Positions 1-11,738 of a stretch of 64,000 nucleotides of DNA are shown in pieces. Every line of letters starts with the position of its first letter. The first letter of the stretch is position 1. The position numbers were made by a program, and so were the translations under genes. Below the pieces are notes generated by a model. That model had not been told where the DNA came from. It saw nothing but the letters and a program-made list of their open reading frames with translations, and ran no database searches. The stretch comes from Ancistrus triradiatus. Taxonomy: Eukaryota > Chordata > Actinopteri > Siluriformes > Loricariidae. Location of the stretch: NCBI GenBank assembly GCA_025084515.1, contig JAJAGP010000271.1:186001-250000 (forward strand), written 5' to 3'.

Positions 1-2260
1 TTCTGAGGCCTTATCTCATAATCATTAAAAGAAGGTGTTTGCTGGAAAAAGCAACTAACCTCAGCATGGCAAACCAATCTTCATCTTCTCAGATGCCCAG
101 ACACGTTTGAGTTTGCTTGCTGTCTGAAAGATGGACACTGACACCAAGTGGCCGTTTCTTGTAAGTTCAGTTTCAGCAACTGGACTGAGAACTGAGACTC
201 TCCTATTATTCCCTAGTTCAGGTCCCCTTTTCACCAGACCAGCTTCATTCTATTTCACATAACCACCAGAGCGCTTTTCTAAACATTGCACTAACATAGA
301 GACTTTTTTATTTCCTTTTAACCCTACTTATCCTAGTCAGACTCACAGGAGCTAAGGAATTCACAGGGTGCAGGGGAGCATGTACCCAGAACGGGACACT
401 GTTGCATCACGGGGCTGGATAGGGGTCACTGTTGATGATTCCCCCATCTGGCCTTCCCTTTGTCTGGCACAGATCAATTGCTGGTGGGCTACTGTATTGG
501 ACTGCTGTTCCAGAGGTTCATATTTATGTTTGACCCTGTGTTTTTGCCAGGATAAAGCCCCATTTTTAGACCATGACATCCTCCATAGCTTCTGCCTTCA
601 ATCCTAATAAAGTTCCAAAACCCATTGTCTAATTGCAGTCGACTTCACAGTATTTAAATCCCTTTGTTTCAGGCTTTCTGGTCTTTGTCATTGCATCGCC
701 AGTCATATGTGTTTGTTTGCTGTTTTCAGCCTGTTCCTATTTCCTTCTTATGGTTAGTTCCTGTTTCATGTCTGTTGTTCTGAGTTAGCCATTAGCTTCC
801 CTATTAGTTCAGCATGTTGTTAACAGAGCGGGTTGTCCTGTCTTCTAATACCTGTGTTGTATTCTCCTTTAGCTCCTTGCCTTCTGTTTCATTGTTGTGT
901 GTTTTGTTGTGTGGTTTACAGCTTGGTAACGTCTACCAAGTGCAGGGTATAAGATCAGAATCTTACCCAGAGTAGCAATATCAAACCTTGTCTTAAAGCT
1001 GTGGAGTTAATAGAGCATTAATGGAAATGTGAGGAACTACGAATGGAGTGAATTAAAATGGCACAAAACGAATTAATATGTTAAAGTCACATAAACAGTT
1101 AAAATGGGTCATTGGTCCGTCGATTCCTGCTTTTGATTTCTTCAGCTCAAGGATCCTTGCAAAATCCGTTAACAATCCAGTTCATTTGATCTTTGCGTTA
1201 GTTTAGTTTAGTTACCTGCAGGAATTGGAAGTAGACACTAGGGGGCAGTGTCACATGCACTAAACCTGAATGTACTGAAAAACGAAATGAAGTTTTCTCA
1301 CACTAAATTATGTAATTGACCGTGTTTTATGCATTTCATTAAATATGAATTGTTTAATATGGTGTAACAGGAAAAAACAATCCCGAAATCCAGAAACAGA
1401 ACGCAAGTTAGATGTGCAATCTGACCACCAGACCTCACCTAGCCATAGACAGGATACGGACCAGAGTGGCAAATTTGTTAAAGCACATGTTTCCAGTGCT
1501 GAACCTCCCTGATTTGTTGAATGCTTGCTTGTCTGGTGTGCTTTCAGTGTTTGGACAAGAAGTCTCTTGTGTCTTCTCATGGGCGTCCATGTGTTAGGGT
1601 CCTTCAAAATGCAAGGTTAGGTCTGTGGTAGCTGAAGCCGTCCAGGCTTATACAAAGTCACAGTAACTGTATAATTGTATATATTGACCCCATAGTCAAG
1701 AGGGGTGTTCTGGAGTCTGTCCTGGAATCCAGTGGGTATATGCTGACGTACACCCTGGGCAGGACCCCAGCTCATTGCAGGCTTCATTTTCCAGCCTTCA
1801 TGTTGCGAGCTCAGGGTGGGGTTCAAACCCAGGTCCCCAGGAATGTATAAACCCAACATAGCCCACCATGAGCAATTCATTCAGCAAAGCACTGGTAACT
1901 CCATAGGATAGGTCACAGCTTAGCTGGTTTTCTTATTAACTTTATCTATTAATCTTATTATTACCCCTAAACTCTCAAAAAATTTGTAACATTAGGGATG
2001 CTGTGCTATAGGCTTTTTTATCCAGATAATGTATAATTAAACATAGCTCTGTAAATTATAGGAAATCCCATTGTTTTTCTATATCATCTTCTTTCTTAAT
2101 GATTAAAAATTAGTCTCATTATTAGATATGTATAAATCTGTCACCTTACAGACTCAGGTTTGCTTCAACCTGCCAGCTTTGTGATGTATATTCCTACCCA
2201 TGGGTTTCCTCCAGGCAATTTGGTTTCCTAACACTTCCCAAGGACAGTTGATTGTGCTTC
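1..2260. other. intergenic flank, no gene seen
   Basis: AT-rich DNA downstream of tns1. No conserved protein block and no clear repeat found. Short open frames here lack any recognisable domain. A CTCF-like motif with one mismatch (ACACTAGGGGGCA) sits at 1235-1247. Confidence 0.6.
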
Positions 2261-2264
2261 TTGT

Positions 2265-2706
2265 CTTATGCAGACACAGCAGTGCTGCTGGAGTTTTTAT
2301 ACATTGTGCTCACTCGCTGTCCACTATCTTGCTGGTTCACCATGAAGATGTAAAGTTGGAGAGACAGTAGCTCATCTGGTGTTGCACAATTTGTGTTAAT
2401 CATTCTCTAGTCTTTCATCAGTGCTTACAGGATGCTACTGGTAGAATATTTTTTTGTTCTAGGACTGGTCTCAGTCCAGCAGTGACATTGAGGTGTTAAA
2501 CCTCAACAACACTGCTGGGACTGAGCCACTTGTAACATGCCACCACCATATCAGTGTCACTGCAGCACTGAGAATGCTCAGCTACCCAAATAATACTTGA
2601 TCTCTAGTGGTCATGGCCATTAGAGACCAGGGTGAAATGGGCTAATAAAGTATGCAGAGCAACAGTTGGACTACAGTTTGTAACTGCACCTATGTGGTCA
2701 GTGTGA
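2265..2706. mobile_element. decayed copy of the foldback DNA transposon of 22.6 kb
   Basis: Reads as a diverged copy, in the opposite orientation, of the element at 22598-23228. Shared stretches include the CAGTGCTGCTGGAG, GTAGCTCATCTG, TTCATCAGTGCTT and AGTGTCACTGCAG blocks. It also holds a perfect-looking hairpin around CCCAGCAGTG/CACTGCTGGG (about 2475-2525). Confidence 0.65.
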
Positions 2707-2868
2707 CTTTGGTGTCCTAGCGGTAAAGGTACTTGACTGTGGACGAGAAGGTCCAGTGTTCAAATCCCACCTCTGCCAAGGTGCCATTGGTTAACGGTTA
2801 ATGCACAGGACAGTGGACCAAGCGCTCTGGATAAAGGTGTCTGCTAAGTGACTAGATGTAAATGTAAA
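2707..2868 (+). mobile_element. tRNA-derived SINE
   Basis: An A-box-like tgtcctagcggtaaagg and a B-box-like GTTCAAATCCC sit about 30 nt apart at the head. The tail is the common fish SINE end (ctggataaaggtgtctgctaagtg...). It abuts the foldback element on its left. It is a retroposon, not a functional tRNA gene. Confidence 0.75.
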
Positions 2869-2958
2869 GTGGAGCTGATAAAATGGAAAATAAGTGAGAG
2901 AGAAAATAAAAAATAATACACACTCAAAAGAAACAAATACTTTCAAGGGACAGTGTAC

Positions 2959-2964
2959 TTTAAT
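2959..2964 (-). promoter_or_regulatory. tns1: candidate poly(A) signal ATTAAA
   Basis: On the minus strand ATTAAA is followed within 20-40 nt by a T-rich stretch (TTTGTTTCTTTTG), as expected for a cleavage site near 2930-2945. A second ATTAAA lies about 25 nt upstream at 2984-2989. Confidence 0.4.
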
Positions 2965-4934
2965 GAATCTGAGTTGGATTGCTCTTTAATATGTTTTATC
3001 TTTCAAAAACAATGAAGTCATACAATATAAAGCAAGTAGCACATGGTTCTGTACAGCAAATAGTAGCACATTCACACGTTCTACACCAAGAGCTATTGTC
3101 AATGACTGGGCGCGTGAAAAGACGCAACACTGTTGACTCGCACACGGAAATGTGGGACAGGAGGAATAATAATAAAAAACAAACATTCAATATGATGCAG
3201 ACATGCATAGATCCACAATAAATAGTACGTGAGCTGTTCTAAGGGCAAGTGACCTGTGTAACGATGATGAATATAATGGAGTCAAAATGTTTATAATCCG
3301 AGCTACTCTAACTCATACTGCCTTGAATTCTAAACACATTCAAAAAATGAGTTTTCTATTCTTACAGCTCGTGAAAGGTAAGTGCTTTGACATTTTTTTA
3401 AGGCTAAAGAAAGCGAGCAGCCATATGCAAGTTCATTCCAAAGCCGGTAAACAATGAGCCTCACTTCAGCACAACCAGGGAGCCATCAATAATTAAAAAA
3501 AGAGAGTCATACAAAAGAGAAATAAAATCTTTGGCAAAAAATAAAATATTTACACACAACAAAGGAGGTTGTTTTTTCTTTTTTGTTTTTTTTTTGCGTC
3601 TCTCAAAACACCCCTATGTTACTGGACATAATGGGGTTTGATCTAAAATGTTTTTTTGGTTTTTTTTCCAAGTCACAGTTAAAACACTGCAAACCATTAA
3701 TTCTCCAAACCATTAGGAGGCGCTGATACGCGACTAAATCAGGGATGATCATGTGACACCAATCTATGACGCATGATAGCACTGAGGGATTGAAGGAGAC
3801 GGGTTTTACGCTGGTCATAATCAAGATACATGTTGTTAGGGAGTTGCCAGGTGTGATAAAGCGTGTGAAGCATGCGTTTTTTGTTTGTTTTTAGCAAAAC
3901 GTGTCCGCCCTTCTCCTTCCTACAAAAACAGTGTCAGCTCCTAACGTCAAACCTAACGTAAGAAACGAGGCAGTGAAAACAATATAAAACAAATTCATAC
4001 ACTTTACATCATACATAACTAAATACTTCTCAAAACCTCTGGAGTTTGAAATCTTAGCCAAAAATACTATTTTTCAAAGCTTTTTCTTTTTTTAAATGTA
4101 GACTATACAGTATATGCAAGGTTATGTGTTATAGAGCAATGTAGCAAAATAAATATTCAGTTAAGTCACTTTTATATATATATTTAGCTTACTTGAGGGT
4201 TGTATAGGCATTTGGCCTGGAAAATCCCACTGACTGCTTGGACCTGACTTAAAGGCAGCGTGTTAGAAAATGGACCGAGTCATACAGTAGTAAGTGTCAG
4301 CAGAGGAAGAGGACAGAATGTCTGAAGACCAGAGGCCAGAGAAAGCAGTGAGAGAGAGATAGAGAAAGAGAGAGAGATTGGTATTTTGAATGGTTTAATC
4401 GGTTGCTTCTCTTTATTTCAAGCTGAAAACTGACTGGAACTCAGAGCTCAATACCAGAAGGAGAGTGAAACAACATTTTTTCATCCACTTTTAATGCTAG
4501 TAAAATCTGTGTATATATGAAGCCGAACCTACCCATGCTAGGCCAGGAAATACGTCATAACATGCGCATTTCTCCAAAAGCAATAGGCTAGACAGAAAAC
4601 GTAATATCCTCTGAATAAGTAGTCTTATTTTACAAAGGAAAAAAAAACCTTCAAATAATTACACGTATATCCTGTCTTTGGTATCAATTCGAAAAGCTTG
4701 ATATCGCATCAGTGTCCATCTTTTTACGTTTTCTTTTCCTTTTTGTTAAAAAAAAGCAACACACTTGACAACGTTAGTCCCTCTTATCTAAAGTAAACCC
4801 TGCACAGAGATGAACGGCACCTCTCTCCATTTATCAGCACATCCCTCCTCCTCCACTGCACTTCCTCTGTCCCCATCTAAGATCCACTCCCTAGCCACCT
4901 AAACACACCTATCGACACACACGCTTCCACACGT

Positions 4935-4936
<2 letters not shown>

Positions 4937-4997
<61 letters not shown>
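4937..4997. repeat. (CA)n microsatellite in tns1 3'UTR
   Basis: About 30 uninterrupted CA units on the plus strand. The tract is (TG)n in the tns1 transcript, starting about 120 nt after the stop codon. Such tracts are usually length-polymorphic. Confidence 0.97.
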
Positions 4998-5000
<3 letters not shown>

Positions 5001-5116
5001 TGCACACTCCCAGACTAATACTCGCCCAATCGTAAGAACACATAGCAGAAAAAATGAATACATCGAAAAGGAAAACGCAGGGGAAAGCAGTCCTCCAGGG
5101 ATAAAGGTAAAGTAGC

Positions 5117-5258
5117 TCATCGCTTTTGGGAGCCGATCATCACTTTGGAGACAAAGTTAACGATGGCGCTCGCTGGTTGGTCAGGGTCCAGCTCAGCAAA
5201 CAAGTGACTGACGTTGTCCGTTGTGCTGCCCTGCTTTCTGGCCACAAAACCAAAGAAC
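5117..5258 (-). CDS. tns1: tns1 exon w24: end of PTB and stop codon
   Basis: Last coding exon. It reads FFGFVARKQGSTTDNVSHLF, then AELDPDQPASAIVNFVSKVM and IGSQKR, with a TGA stop at 5117-5119. The VARKQGSTTDN block favours tensin-1; tensin-3 reads GSATDN. The acceptor is gttttacag|GTTCTT. Confidence 0.96.
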
Positions 5259-7015
5259 CTGTAAAACGAGTGAATAAAAATTTACAAGAGTTGCTCTTGA
5301 AATGTTATAAGGTTTAACAATTGAAATACACAAACAACCCGTGTTCTAAAATGGAAAAGAAGGTCCTTGTAGCTCAGTCTTAGTGCTGGGGTGGAGCAAA
5401 TTCAGGCGATTATTATCACGCCGTACTCTATGCCTCTGTATAGTGTGCCATCTACAGGCCATTACTGGTGTTACTGGTTGAACCTAATATATCTGTATCT
5501 TATATATACATTTAAAACGACAGTACTTTTGGAGACCCCTTTGGCACTACTCCCTTGATTATTAGTAAATAATATTTTGTTTCAAAAATCCTAGATCTTA
5601 TAATAAAACTGAGGTTAGATCATGTTGACAGCCAAAGTCTCCAAATTCAATGACTTTGTCTGATTTGAATCCTTTTTTATTTCAGTTTTCATCTGCATCT
5701 CCTGTGAGGGTCGCAGTGATAATAGACTCCAGACATTCCCAGGCCAACTGTGAGACATAATCCCTCCAGCGAGTCATGGGTTTGCCATAGGCTCTCCTTC
5801 TAGAGAAATACACCTGCAACAGCTCAACCAGGGGCAGCCTTTTGAGAAGGCAAACTATTTCAACTGGCTCCTCTTGATCCGAAGGAGGTAATCCAAGGCT
5901 CCTTTAGATTAACGAACATCTCACCTTGTCACATAGAGTAAGCACATGAACCAAGCATAGGAACCTCGTTTCTTCTTTCGGTCACTACGCAAATCTCATG
6001 ACCAAAGGTGAAGACAGGCTCACTCATAAACTAAGCTCCTTAGCAGTAATCTCCTGCGACACCACAATAGACCGGCACTATGGCTACAAAACTGCTGCTT
6101 CTGACCCAATCCATTTCTCACGCTCTCATTTGCCATACTAAACGTGATGACTGCTCTGTGCTGACAGTTTTCCAACCTTTTTATATACAACACCACCTCA
6201 GGCTTCACCTGTTCCGCTGACACGAACACCTACATCCAGGTACTTCCTGACACTAAATAATAATATGGATTTTTGCTGCACAGTCTATCTTTCATTTCAT
6301 ATGTTTTCTATTAAAAGCATTCAGTCAGAACGCGTTTGTGAGGTCATAGACTGATCTCATGACATGTACATGGTGGAGAAGTCTGTAGCCTTTAATCATG
6401 TGTGTGTGATTCCCTTGTGACTTCAGCATGATGGTAATCCTGCGTCCAAGAGTCCTATCCACTTTATAGACATTGATGAGACGCACATGCTTCAGTACGC
6501 GTTTGAAAGATATATCATGCACTATTCAGTTACAGCCATCCATCAAAAAATGTACTTGTTTTCATCAAGTAGGGATGAAAAGCACAGCCATAGCATGTCC
6601 TCTGTCCTCCCTTGCACCACTCTCTTTTTGAAGTACTTCCTTTACTTTGTACTGGACTGCCAAAAATGGAGCTGTTGCTAGTTAAGTGTAGCTTCCAACA
6701 TTTTATTGAGGTCTTTTAGTTTGGACTCTCATCACTCTAAAATATACAGGTATCCGCTGTTCAACGTCTTTCTGGTTTGTAATTCTGTTGTAGTCTATTC
6801 TGCCTGCCTGCATGATTCTTAAGTTGTCTTTTTTACACTGAGTGACATACTTGATAATGTCAGCTCAAATATCGTTGCAACAATAATTAAGATATTACTT
6901 GCGCCATCAACCTACTGGTCTATGGAATTTAGATTTTTTTTTTTTTTCATCAATTACTCTCGTCTGGGCAGCGGACAGTACACATCATTGGTGATGAATA
7001 TCTACTAGGACTTAC
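5259..7015. other. tns1 intron w23-w24
   Basis: Contains a degenerate non-LTR retrotransposon piece at about 5690-6240 and otherwise AT-rich sequence. No extra exon seen. Confidence 0.6.
5690..6240 (-). mobile_element. degenerate non-LTR retrotransposon (Rex-type) fragment
   Basis: Text such as 'caactggctcctcttgatccgaaggagg' and 'ttctttcggtcactacgcaaatctcatgaccaaaggtga' matches, from memory, the 3' ORF region of widespread teleost LINEs. No intact reverse-transcriptase frame remains. The exact family is uncertain. Confidence 0.5.
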
Positions 7016-7045
7016 TTTGCAGGGCCTCCTTCGGGTTTATTCCAC
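7016..7045 (-). CDS. tns1: tns1 exon w23: 30-nt PTB exon
   Basis: A 30-nt exon reading WNKPEGGPA with split lysine codons at both ends. The equivalent human text is a short K/W-rich loop before the FGFVARK strand. The acceptor is gtctttaaag|GTGGA and the donor CTGCAAA|gtaagt. Phase 2 at both ends fits w22 and w24 exactly. Confidence 0.94.
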
Positions 7046-7194
7046 CTTTAAAGACACAATAACATAAGAAACAGTGGTTAAATAATGATTTACTGATATG
7101 AAGAGAGGTTACAGCACTACTAAATACACACATAGTTCTAAAGAATATGCATTGTTTGGTGTGTGTGGTACGGAAAATATTTGGGGATACATAC

Positions 7195-7263
7195 TTCCTC
7201 TGCTGGGGGTCAACATCACAGAACGTGACCGTATTGATGGGGTAGTGGCGTCGGAAGAAAAGC
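7195..7263 (-). CDS. tns1: tns1 exon w22: PTB domain
   Basis: Window residues 1489-1512. It reads LFFRRHYPINTVTFCDVDP, then QQRK. RRHYP-NTVTFC is the diagnostic tensin PTB strand. The acceptor is actcaccag|GCTTTT and the donor GAGGAA|gtatgt. Confidence 0.96.
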
Positions 7264-7345
7264 CTGGTGAGTAACATGAAACATTATGTTAGACAACAGA
7301 ACTTCTGCATAAACCTAAATCACAGAGCATTAGAATGGACCATCA

Positions 7346-7668
7346 GCACTGTGCAAAATCTTAGGCCACCATTAGATTTGTTGGTTTAGCAATTGTTTAA
7401 GGACGATATATAAATATGTCTTAAACTCTTTATTAGAATTGAACCAGAATTCAAATATATTCAGAAAATGCTACAGTGAAAAAGGTAGCAGCCAAAACAC
7501 CACTTTTTCAGGGAGGTCATGCTAAATACTGACTTTTTAAAAAGAAATGTGTGTACATATTTCCTGTTTGTGTCTTAATAAAGAGACTGAGAAAATATAT
7601 ATATATAGTTATTATACGATTGCTAAAACAACATCGAATGGTGGCCTAAGACTTTTGCACATTACTAT
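7346..7668 (+). mobile_element. short Tc1-type derivative, copy A
   Basis: Starts cactgtgcaaaatcttaggccaccattagat and ends with the inverse (gtggcctaagacttttgcacattac), so both inverted ends are present. The interior is about 250 bp. It lies in the intron between w21 and w22, leaving only about 30 bp between the repeat and exon w21. Confidence 0.8.
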
Positions 7669-7698
7669 ATATATAACAAAAAAACAACTGAGGCTCAC

Positions 7699-7867
7699 TT
7701 TCTCTGGTTGTCCGTTAAAGTGATGCCCTGTGACGACACCTTGAAGTGAACCACGGTGGCCGTGGGGGGTGGATTGGTGGCCATAGTTTCTGAAATGGCC
7801 TTGGCGATGGCCTGCGGTCCGGTCAGAGACTCCATGTCGACTGAGTTTATGTACAGAACGTTGCATG
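7699..7867 (-). CDS. tns1: tns1 exon w21: PTB domain
   Basis: Window residues 1433-1489. It contains CNVLYINSVDMESLTGPQAI, then TATVVHFKVSSQGITLTDN and QRK, the first strands and helix of the PTB fold. In tensins this domain binds NPxY motifs of integrin beta tails. The acceptor is ttttcccag|CATGC and the donor GAGAAA|gtgagc. Confidence 0.96.
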
Positions 7868-8538
7868 CTGGGAAAAAATTATGTATTTTTAAATGCGGTG
7901 TAATCCAGTTCTATTTATCTTTTCTCATTTAAACTGTACTGATAGTGAAGAACAAACAAACTGCATCATTATTTAGTAGATCTTGGCTCTGAAGCGTTCA
8001 GTCCTCACATTCAAAGCAAATCGTTAGTATATCCGAGAATCGTTTCTACTTGTGTGATTCTCTTTTGTTCATGCCGTGCAGTTCATCTCAAACCATGCCA
8101 CCTAGCATCAGTCCTTTCCAAAAACACAGTGACCTGACAGCTACAGTAAAGAACAGCCAGCTTTTAGTGGACAGATAAGATAGACACGGATACAGACTCT
8201 GGTGTTCGGTTACGCTCGTCCATGCACAGTCTCGAAGGCAACAGAGACCATCTATCTAAGATGCATCAGTCAGAAGAGAACATAGAGAAGCATAGAACAA
8301 AAGGATGACTGGGTTTACCATGGGAATCAACAGCACTCTTCTGTCCTATATTCACAATGACAATAGAACGAATGAGGACCGGTTCAGATGTGGCATTTGT
8401 CTTTGACTACACCTGTTCATGCTCTTCCTTCACAATGAACCATGTTATAGTCACAGTAAAATTCTACAGAGGAGTCAATTTCATTCCAGTTAGACAGAGT
8501 ATTGTAGCCAGTATGCTGAGAAGAAAACATCTGAAATG

Positions 8539-8830
8539 TACACTATACAGGGAAAGGTTTGTGGATACCCAAGCATTACACCAAAAACACCAAAAACACG
8601 GGTGGTTAGTATGGAGTGTTGCTTCTAGAGTAGCCTCACTTTTCACCGGAATTTGAAACACAGCATTGAGCTGGACAGTAAGCCCTGGATCTCATTTGTC
8701 AAGTCCAATTCATCTCAAAAGTGTCTGATAAAGGTCAAATCTCTGTAGAAACCATAAAAGTTCACCATCAAAGTTGGCAAACCATTTCTGGACTTAGTTT
8801 TAAGATGAGCTGGAAGTGGATATCTATGAA
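8539..8830 (+). mobile_element. partial DNA transposon with TACACTATA-type end
   Basis: Begins tacactatacagggaaaggtttgtggatacc, the common teleost terminal motif, and continues with 'catcaaagttggcaaaccatttctgga'. Related text recurs, with the opposite end, at about 59800-60180. Confidence 0.55.
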
Positions 8831-9012
8831 AGTGTCCCCATTTGAGGGTCGATAAGCTCCCACCCATTTTATTGTCATTATTTGTCCATGAAAATGCCAA
8901 GTATGTATGTTTCATACTATAGTCCTGTTCACAATAACAATTAGTGTGTTTACATTCACTTATGATCATAATCAGATTTCTGCAGTTATCCGATTATTCA
9001 GTTGCTCATCTA

Positions 9013-9882
9013 CAGTGGTGCTTGAAAGTTTGTGAACTCTTAGGAATTTTCTATATTTCTGCATAAAATATGTCCTAAAGATCATCAGGTTTTTCACACA
9101 AGTCCTAAAAGTAGATAAAGAGAACCCAGTTCAAACAAATGAGACAAACATATTATACTTGTTCATTTATATATTGAGGAAAATGATCCAATATTACATA
9201 TTAGTGAGTGGCAAAAGTATGTGGACCTTTGCTTTTCAAGTATCTGGTGTGACCCCCCTGTGCAGCACTAACTGCAGCTAAACGTTTCCATGTAACTGTT
9301 GATCAGTCCTGCACACCGGCTTGGAGGAATTTTTAGCCCATTCCTCCGTACAGAACAGCTTCAGCTCTGGGGATGTTGGTGGGATTCTTGACATTAACTG
9401 CTCGCTTCAGGTTAAGGGTCAGGAGGATTAAGGTCAGGACTTTGATGGTTTTGTAACCTTTTCCAGCCTGATGAGCATCAACAACTCTTTTTCTAAGGTC
9501 CTCAGAAAGCTCCTTTGTTCGTGCCATGACACACTTCCATAAACGTGTGTTGTGAAGAGCAGACTTTGATAGATCCCTGTTCTTTAAATAAAACAGGGTG
9601 CCCACTCACACCTGATTGTCATCCCATTGATTGAAAACACCTCAATCTAATTTCACCTTCAAATTAACTGCTAATCCTAGAGGTTCACATACTTTTGTCA
9701 CTCACTAATATGTAATATTGGATCATTTTCCTCAATAAATAAATGACCAAGTATAATATCTTTGTCTCATTTGTTTAACTTGGTTCTCTTTATCTACTTT
9801 AAAGACTTGTGTGAAAATCTGATGATGTTTTAGGTCATATTTATGCAGAAAGAAAGGGTTCGCAAACTTTAAGACACCACTG
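9013..9882 (-). mobile_element. Tc1-like element, internally deleted
   Basis: About 870 bp with long inverted ends (cagtggtgcttgaaagtttgtgaac ... caccactg) between TA dinucleotides. On the minus strand the head of a Tc1 transposase remains (ARTKELSEDLRKRVVDAHQA, then GKGYKTI). The catalytic part is deleted and a piece of the 3' end follows directly. It is the same family as the fuller copy at 53915-55510, in the opposite orientation. Confidence 0.88.
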
Positions 9883-10491
9883 TAAATAGTGTATTTTGAT
9901 TTCTCAGATCGGATTAAGGTCTAGAAATCACATAAAGAAATCTGATAAAGAGAGCTGGATTTTCCTCAGTTACTGGATCTCTGATATCAATCGGTTTTCT
10001 CAGTTTGCGCATGCGTACAAACAAAAAGCGGCTAGTTGCCAGGTCCACTTATTCTAAGTGACCTTGGGATATAAAGTCGCTTATAAATGTTGGTAGTTTT
10101 GGGTTGCATGTTTTTGGTGCTTGTTTCTAAAGTGTAGTTGCCTATTTGGGCTTGTTTCCTGATCCTGTCTCTCTGTTTTCAAAATTCCTGCAGACTGGTA
10201 CTGCACAAGTTCTAATTTTAAGGAAAGTTAAAAATAAAGTTAAAAGGCAACTATACAATATTATTATTTATTTTGAACTTCTCACTCTCTGACATAGTGG
10301 GTAGCCTGTTTTGGGCTTTTTTTAAAAGTCTATTTGTTTATTTTGGGCTTCTTTCCATAGACATTATTGGTTGTTCCTGTCGCGGGATCTGGCAACCCTG
10401 GAATTGAACACAGCACCCATGAAATGTCTACCAAACACTATTTGAGGGGACTCTGAAACTCAGTATATGCTGAAGGAAATTAATAATTGCA

Positions 10492-10494
<3 letters not shown>

Positions 10495-10547
<53 letters not shown>

Positions 10548-10550
10548 TAA
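10495..10550. repeat. (TAA)n microsatellite
   Basis: About 18 ATA/TAA units with minor interruption at the right edge, inside the large inverted-repeat element. Confidence 0.95.
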
Positions 10551-10867
10551 TAAAATCACATCCTTCTGTGAGATTATTTTCTGGTTACAAAATAGAAATC
10601 TGAGTCATGTTAACCTGATTACCCAATTGCATGTAAACTCTAATCAGATTAGTGACAAAATCAGATTTTCTGCATTTATCGGATTTTTAAGTGCATGTAA
10701 ACGCACTCAATGTCTGAAATAACACAAAAATCGAGGGTTTCTGCATACTTTTGGCTAAATAGTTTAGCTTGTTATTTGCTTTCTCCTCTCAACTTCACTC
10801 AGCAACTGATACGATCACTCAAAACAACCAAAAAAGCAGCTCATGTCATTTCCACACAATGTAGTTT

Positions 10868-11055
10868 CTCATTTACATTCACATCATTTAGCAAAAGCCC
10901 TTTTCCACAGGGACTAACCACTGATACAGTCTTATAAGGAACAACTCAAGCAGTTGAAGTAAGGACTTTCCTAATGAGCCCAACAGTTGCAACTTGATAT
11001 TGCTTCGACTTGAGTCCTCAACCTTCTGGTCAACAGTCAGTCTTACCTTAAGCCA
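10868..11055 (-). mobile_element. SINE (minus orientation), diverged
   Basis: Starts catttacattcacatcatttagcaaaagcccttttccacaggga, the tail of the fish tRNA-derived SINE seen best at 18509-18709, and ends in the degenerate promoter part. It lies only about 70 bp from exon w20. Confidence 0.7.
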
Positions 11056-11128
11056 CAACTACCCTTATTGTCGCCATTATTTGTAGTATAGGAAAAATAT
11101 CATTTTCTATTATTTGACATCTGTTTAC

Positions 11129-11200
11129 CTGCACCCTGTTTCAGCAATTCTGCAGCTGGGTTGACTGGAGCGGCAACCTCTGTTGTCTTCTCATTGGGGT
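11129..11200 (-). CDS. tns1: tns1 exon w20: SH2-PTB linker
   Basis: Window residues 1409-1433. It reads PNEKTTEVAAPVNPAAEL, then LKQGA, where LLKQGAAC is the standard entry to the tensin PTB domain. The acceptor is ctcaatcag|ACCCC and the donor GTGCAG|gtaaac. A GG|gtgcag alternative three residues earlier breaks the phase and was rejected. Confidence 0.94.
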
Positions 11201-11738
11201 CTGATTGAGAAACACACAGGAAAACCATGTTAGAACCAACGCCATTCAAAAACTAACATGAGAGAGGCAATGTCTGATGCAATATGTTGGAACATCGGAA
11301 CGATCCCCTTTGTTCAAGCCTGTGCTGTTACCTCATCATTTCTGTACCCAAAACCAGATGAGTCTGGTAAGCAATACCAAATCAGCATAATTATATCATT
11401 ATGGTGTATTCCCGAAGCTGGAAAAGGAAGGTGGAAGGAAAAGAAGGTGCGTATTGTTAGCTACGAGCTTTCGCTTTCCAGCAGGGAATTCACACCTTGC
11501 TGAAGATCAGCTTGCTTTTCTCACACCTTGTCACACACTATTTGAAAGAGCAGGGCCAGACAGCTTATAACCTCAGGCCCCATGTTTCTCACACACCTGC
11601 ATGGCATGGAAAAGTTGGCAAAGCGAAAGAAGCAGCTGCAAAAACTCAGGAAGTGTTTACACCAGCAGAGAGGCCATACATCACCAGTATGAGATCATGC
11701 TGAACAATAAAGCAAACACGCCAGTGCATATCTCTTAC

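Larger units (their letters stand above)
2940..5116 (-). other. tns1: tns1 3'UTR (probable extent)
   Basis: About 2.2 kb of AT-rich sequence after the stop with no open frame and no recognisable transposon until a SINE at about 2870. Apart from a (CA)n tract it looks like single-copy sequence, as expected for a UTR. A possible earlier end is an AATAAA (minus strand) near 4411-4417. The left limit rests only on the signal at 2959-2964. Confidence 0.5.
8944..10708. mobile_element. inverted-repeat DNA transposon, interrupted by a Tc1 copy
   Basis: The left end gtgtgtttacattcactta and the right end taagtgcatgtaaacgcac are inverse copies. Both are followed inward by related 'aatc(c)gatt / tctgcagttatccgat' text. 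No transposase frame is visible, so it is a non-autonomous element of a family I cannot name. A Tc1-like element (9013-9882) sits inside its left arm and a (TAA)n tract inside its right part. Confidence 0.65.
7868..11128. other. tns1 intron w20-w21 (3.3 kb)
   Basis: Mostly repeat: a decayed element at 8539-8830, a large inverted-repeat element at 8944-10708 with a Tc1 copy inside it, a TAA microsatellite and a SINE at 10868-11055. No exon found. Confidence 0.7.

Noticed and set aside
2707..2780. Possible tRNA gene (A- and B-box-like motifs)
   Set aside because: No cloverleaf can be drawn and the 3' part continues into a standard SINE tail; it is a tRNA-derived retroposon.
9333..9605. Minus-strand 90-codon frame as a gene
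   Set aside because: It is the remaining N-terminal piece of a Tc1-like transposase fused to deleted 3' sequence, part of the mobile element at 9013-9882.
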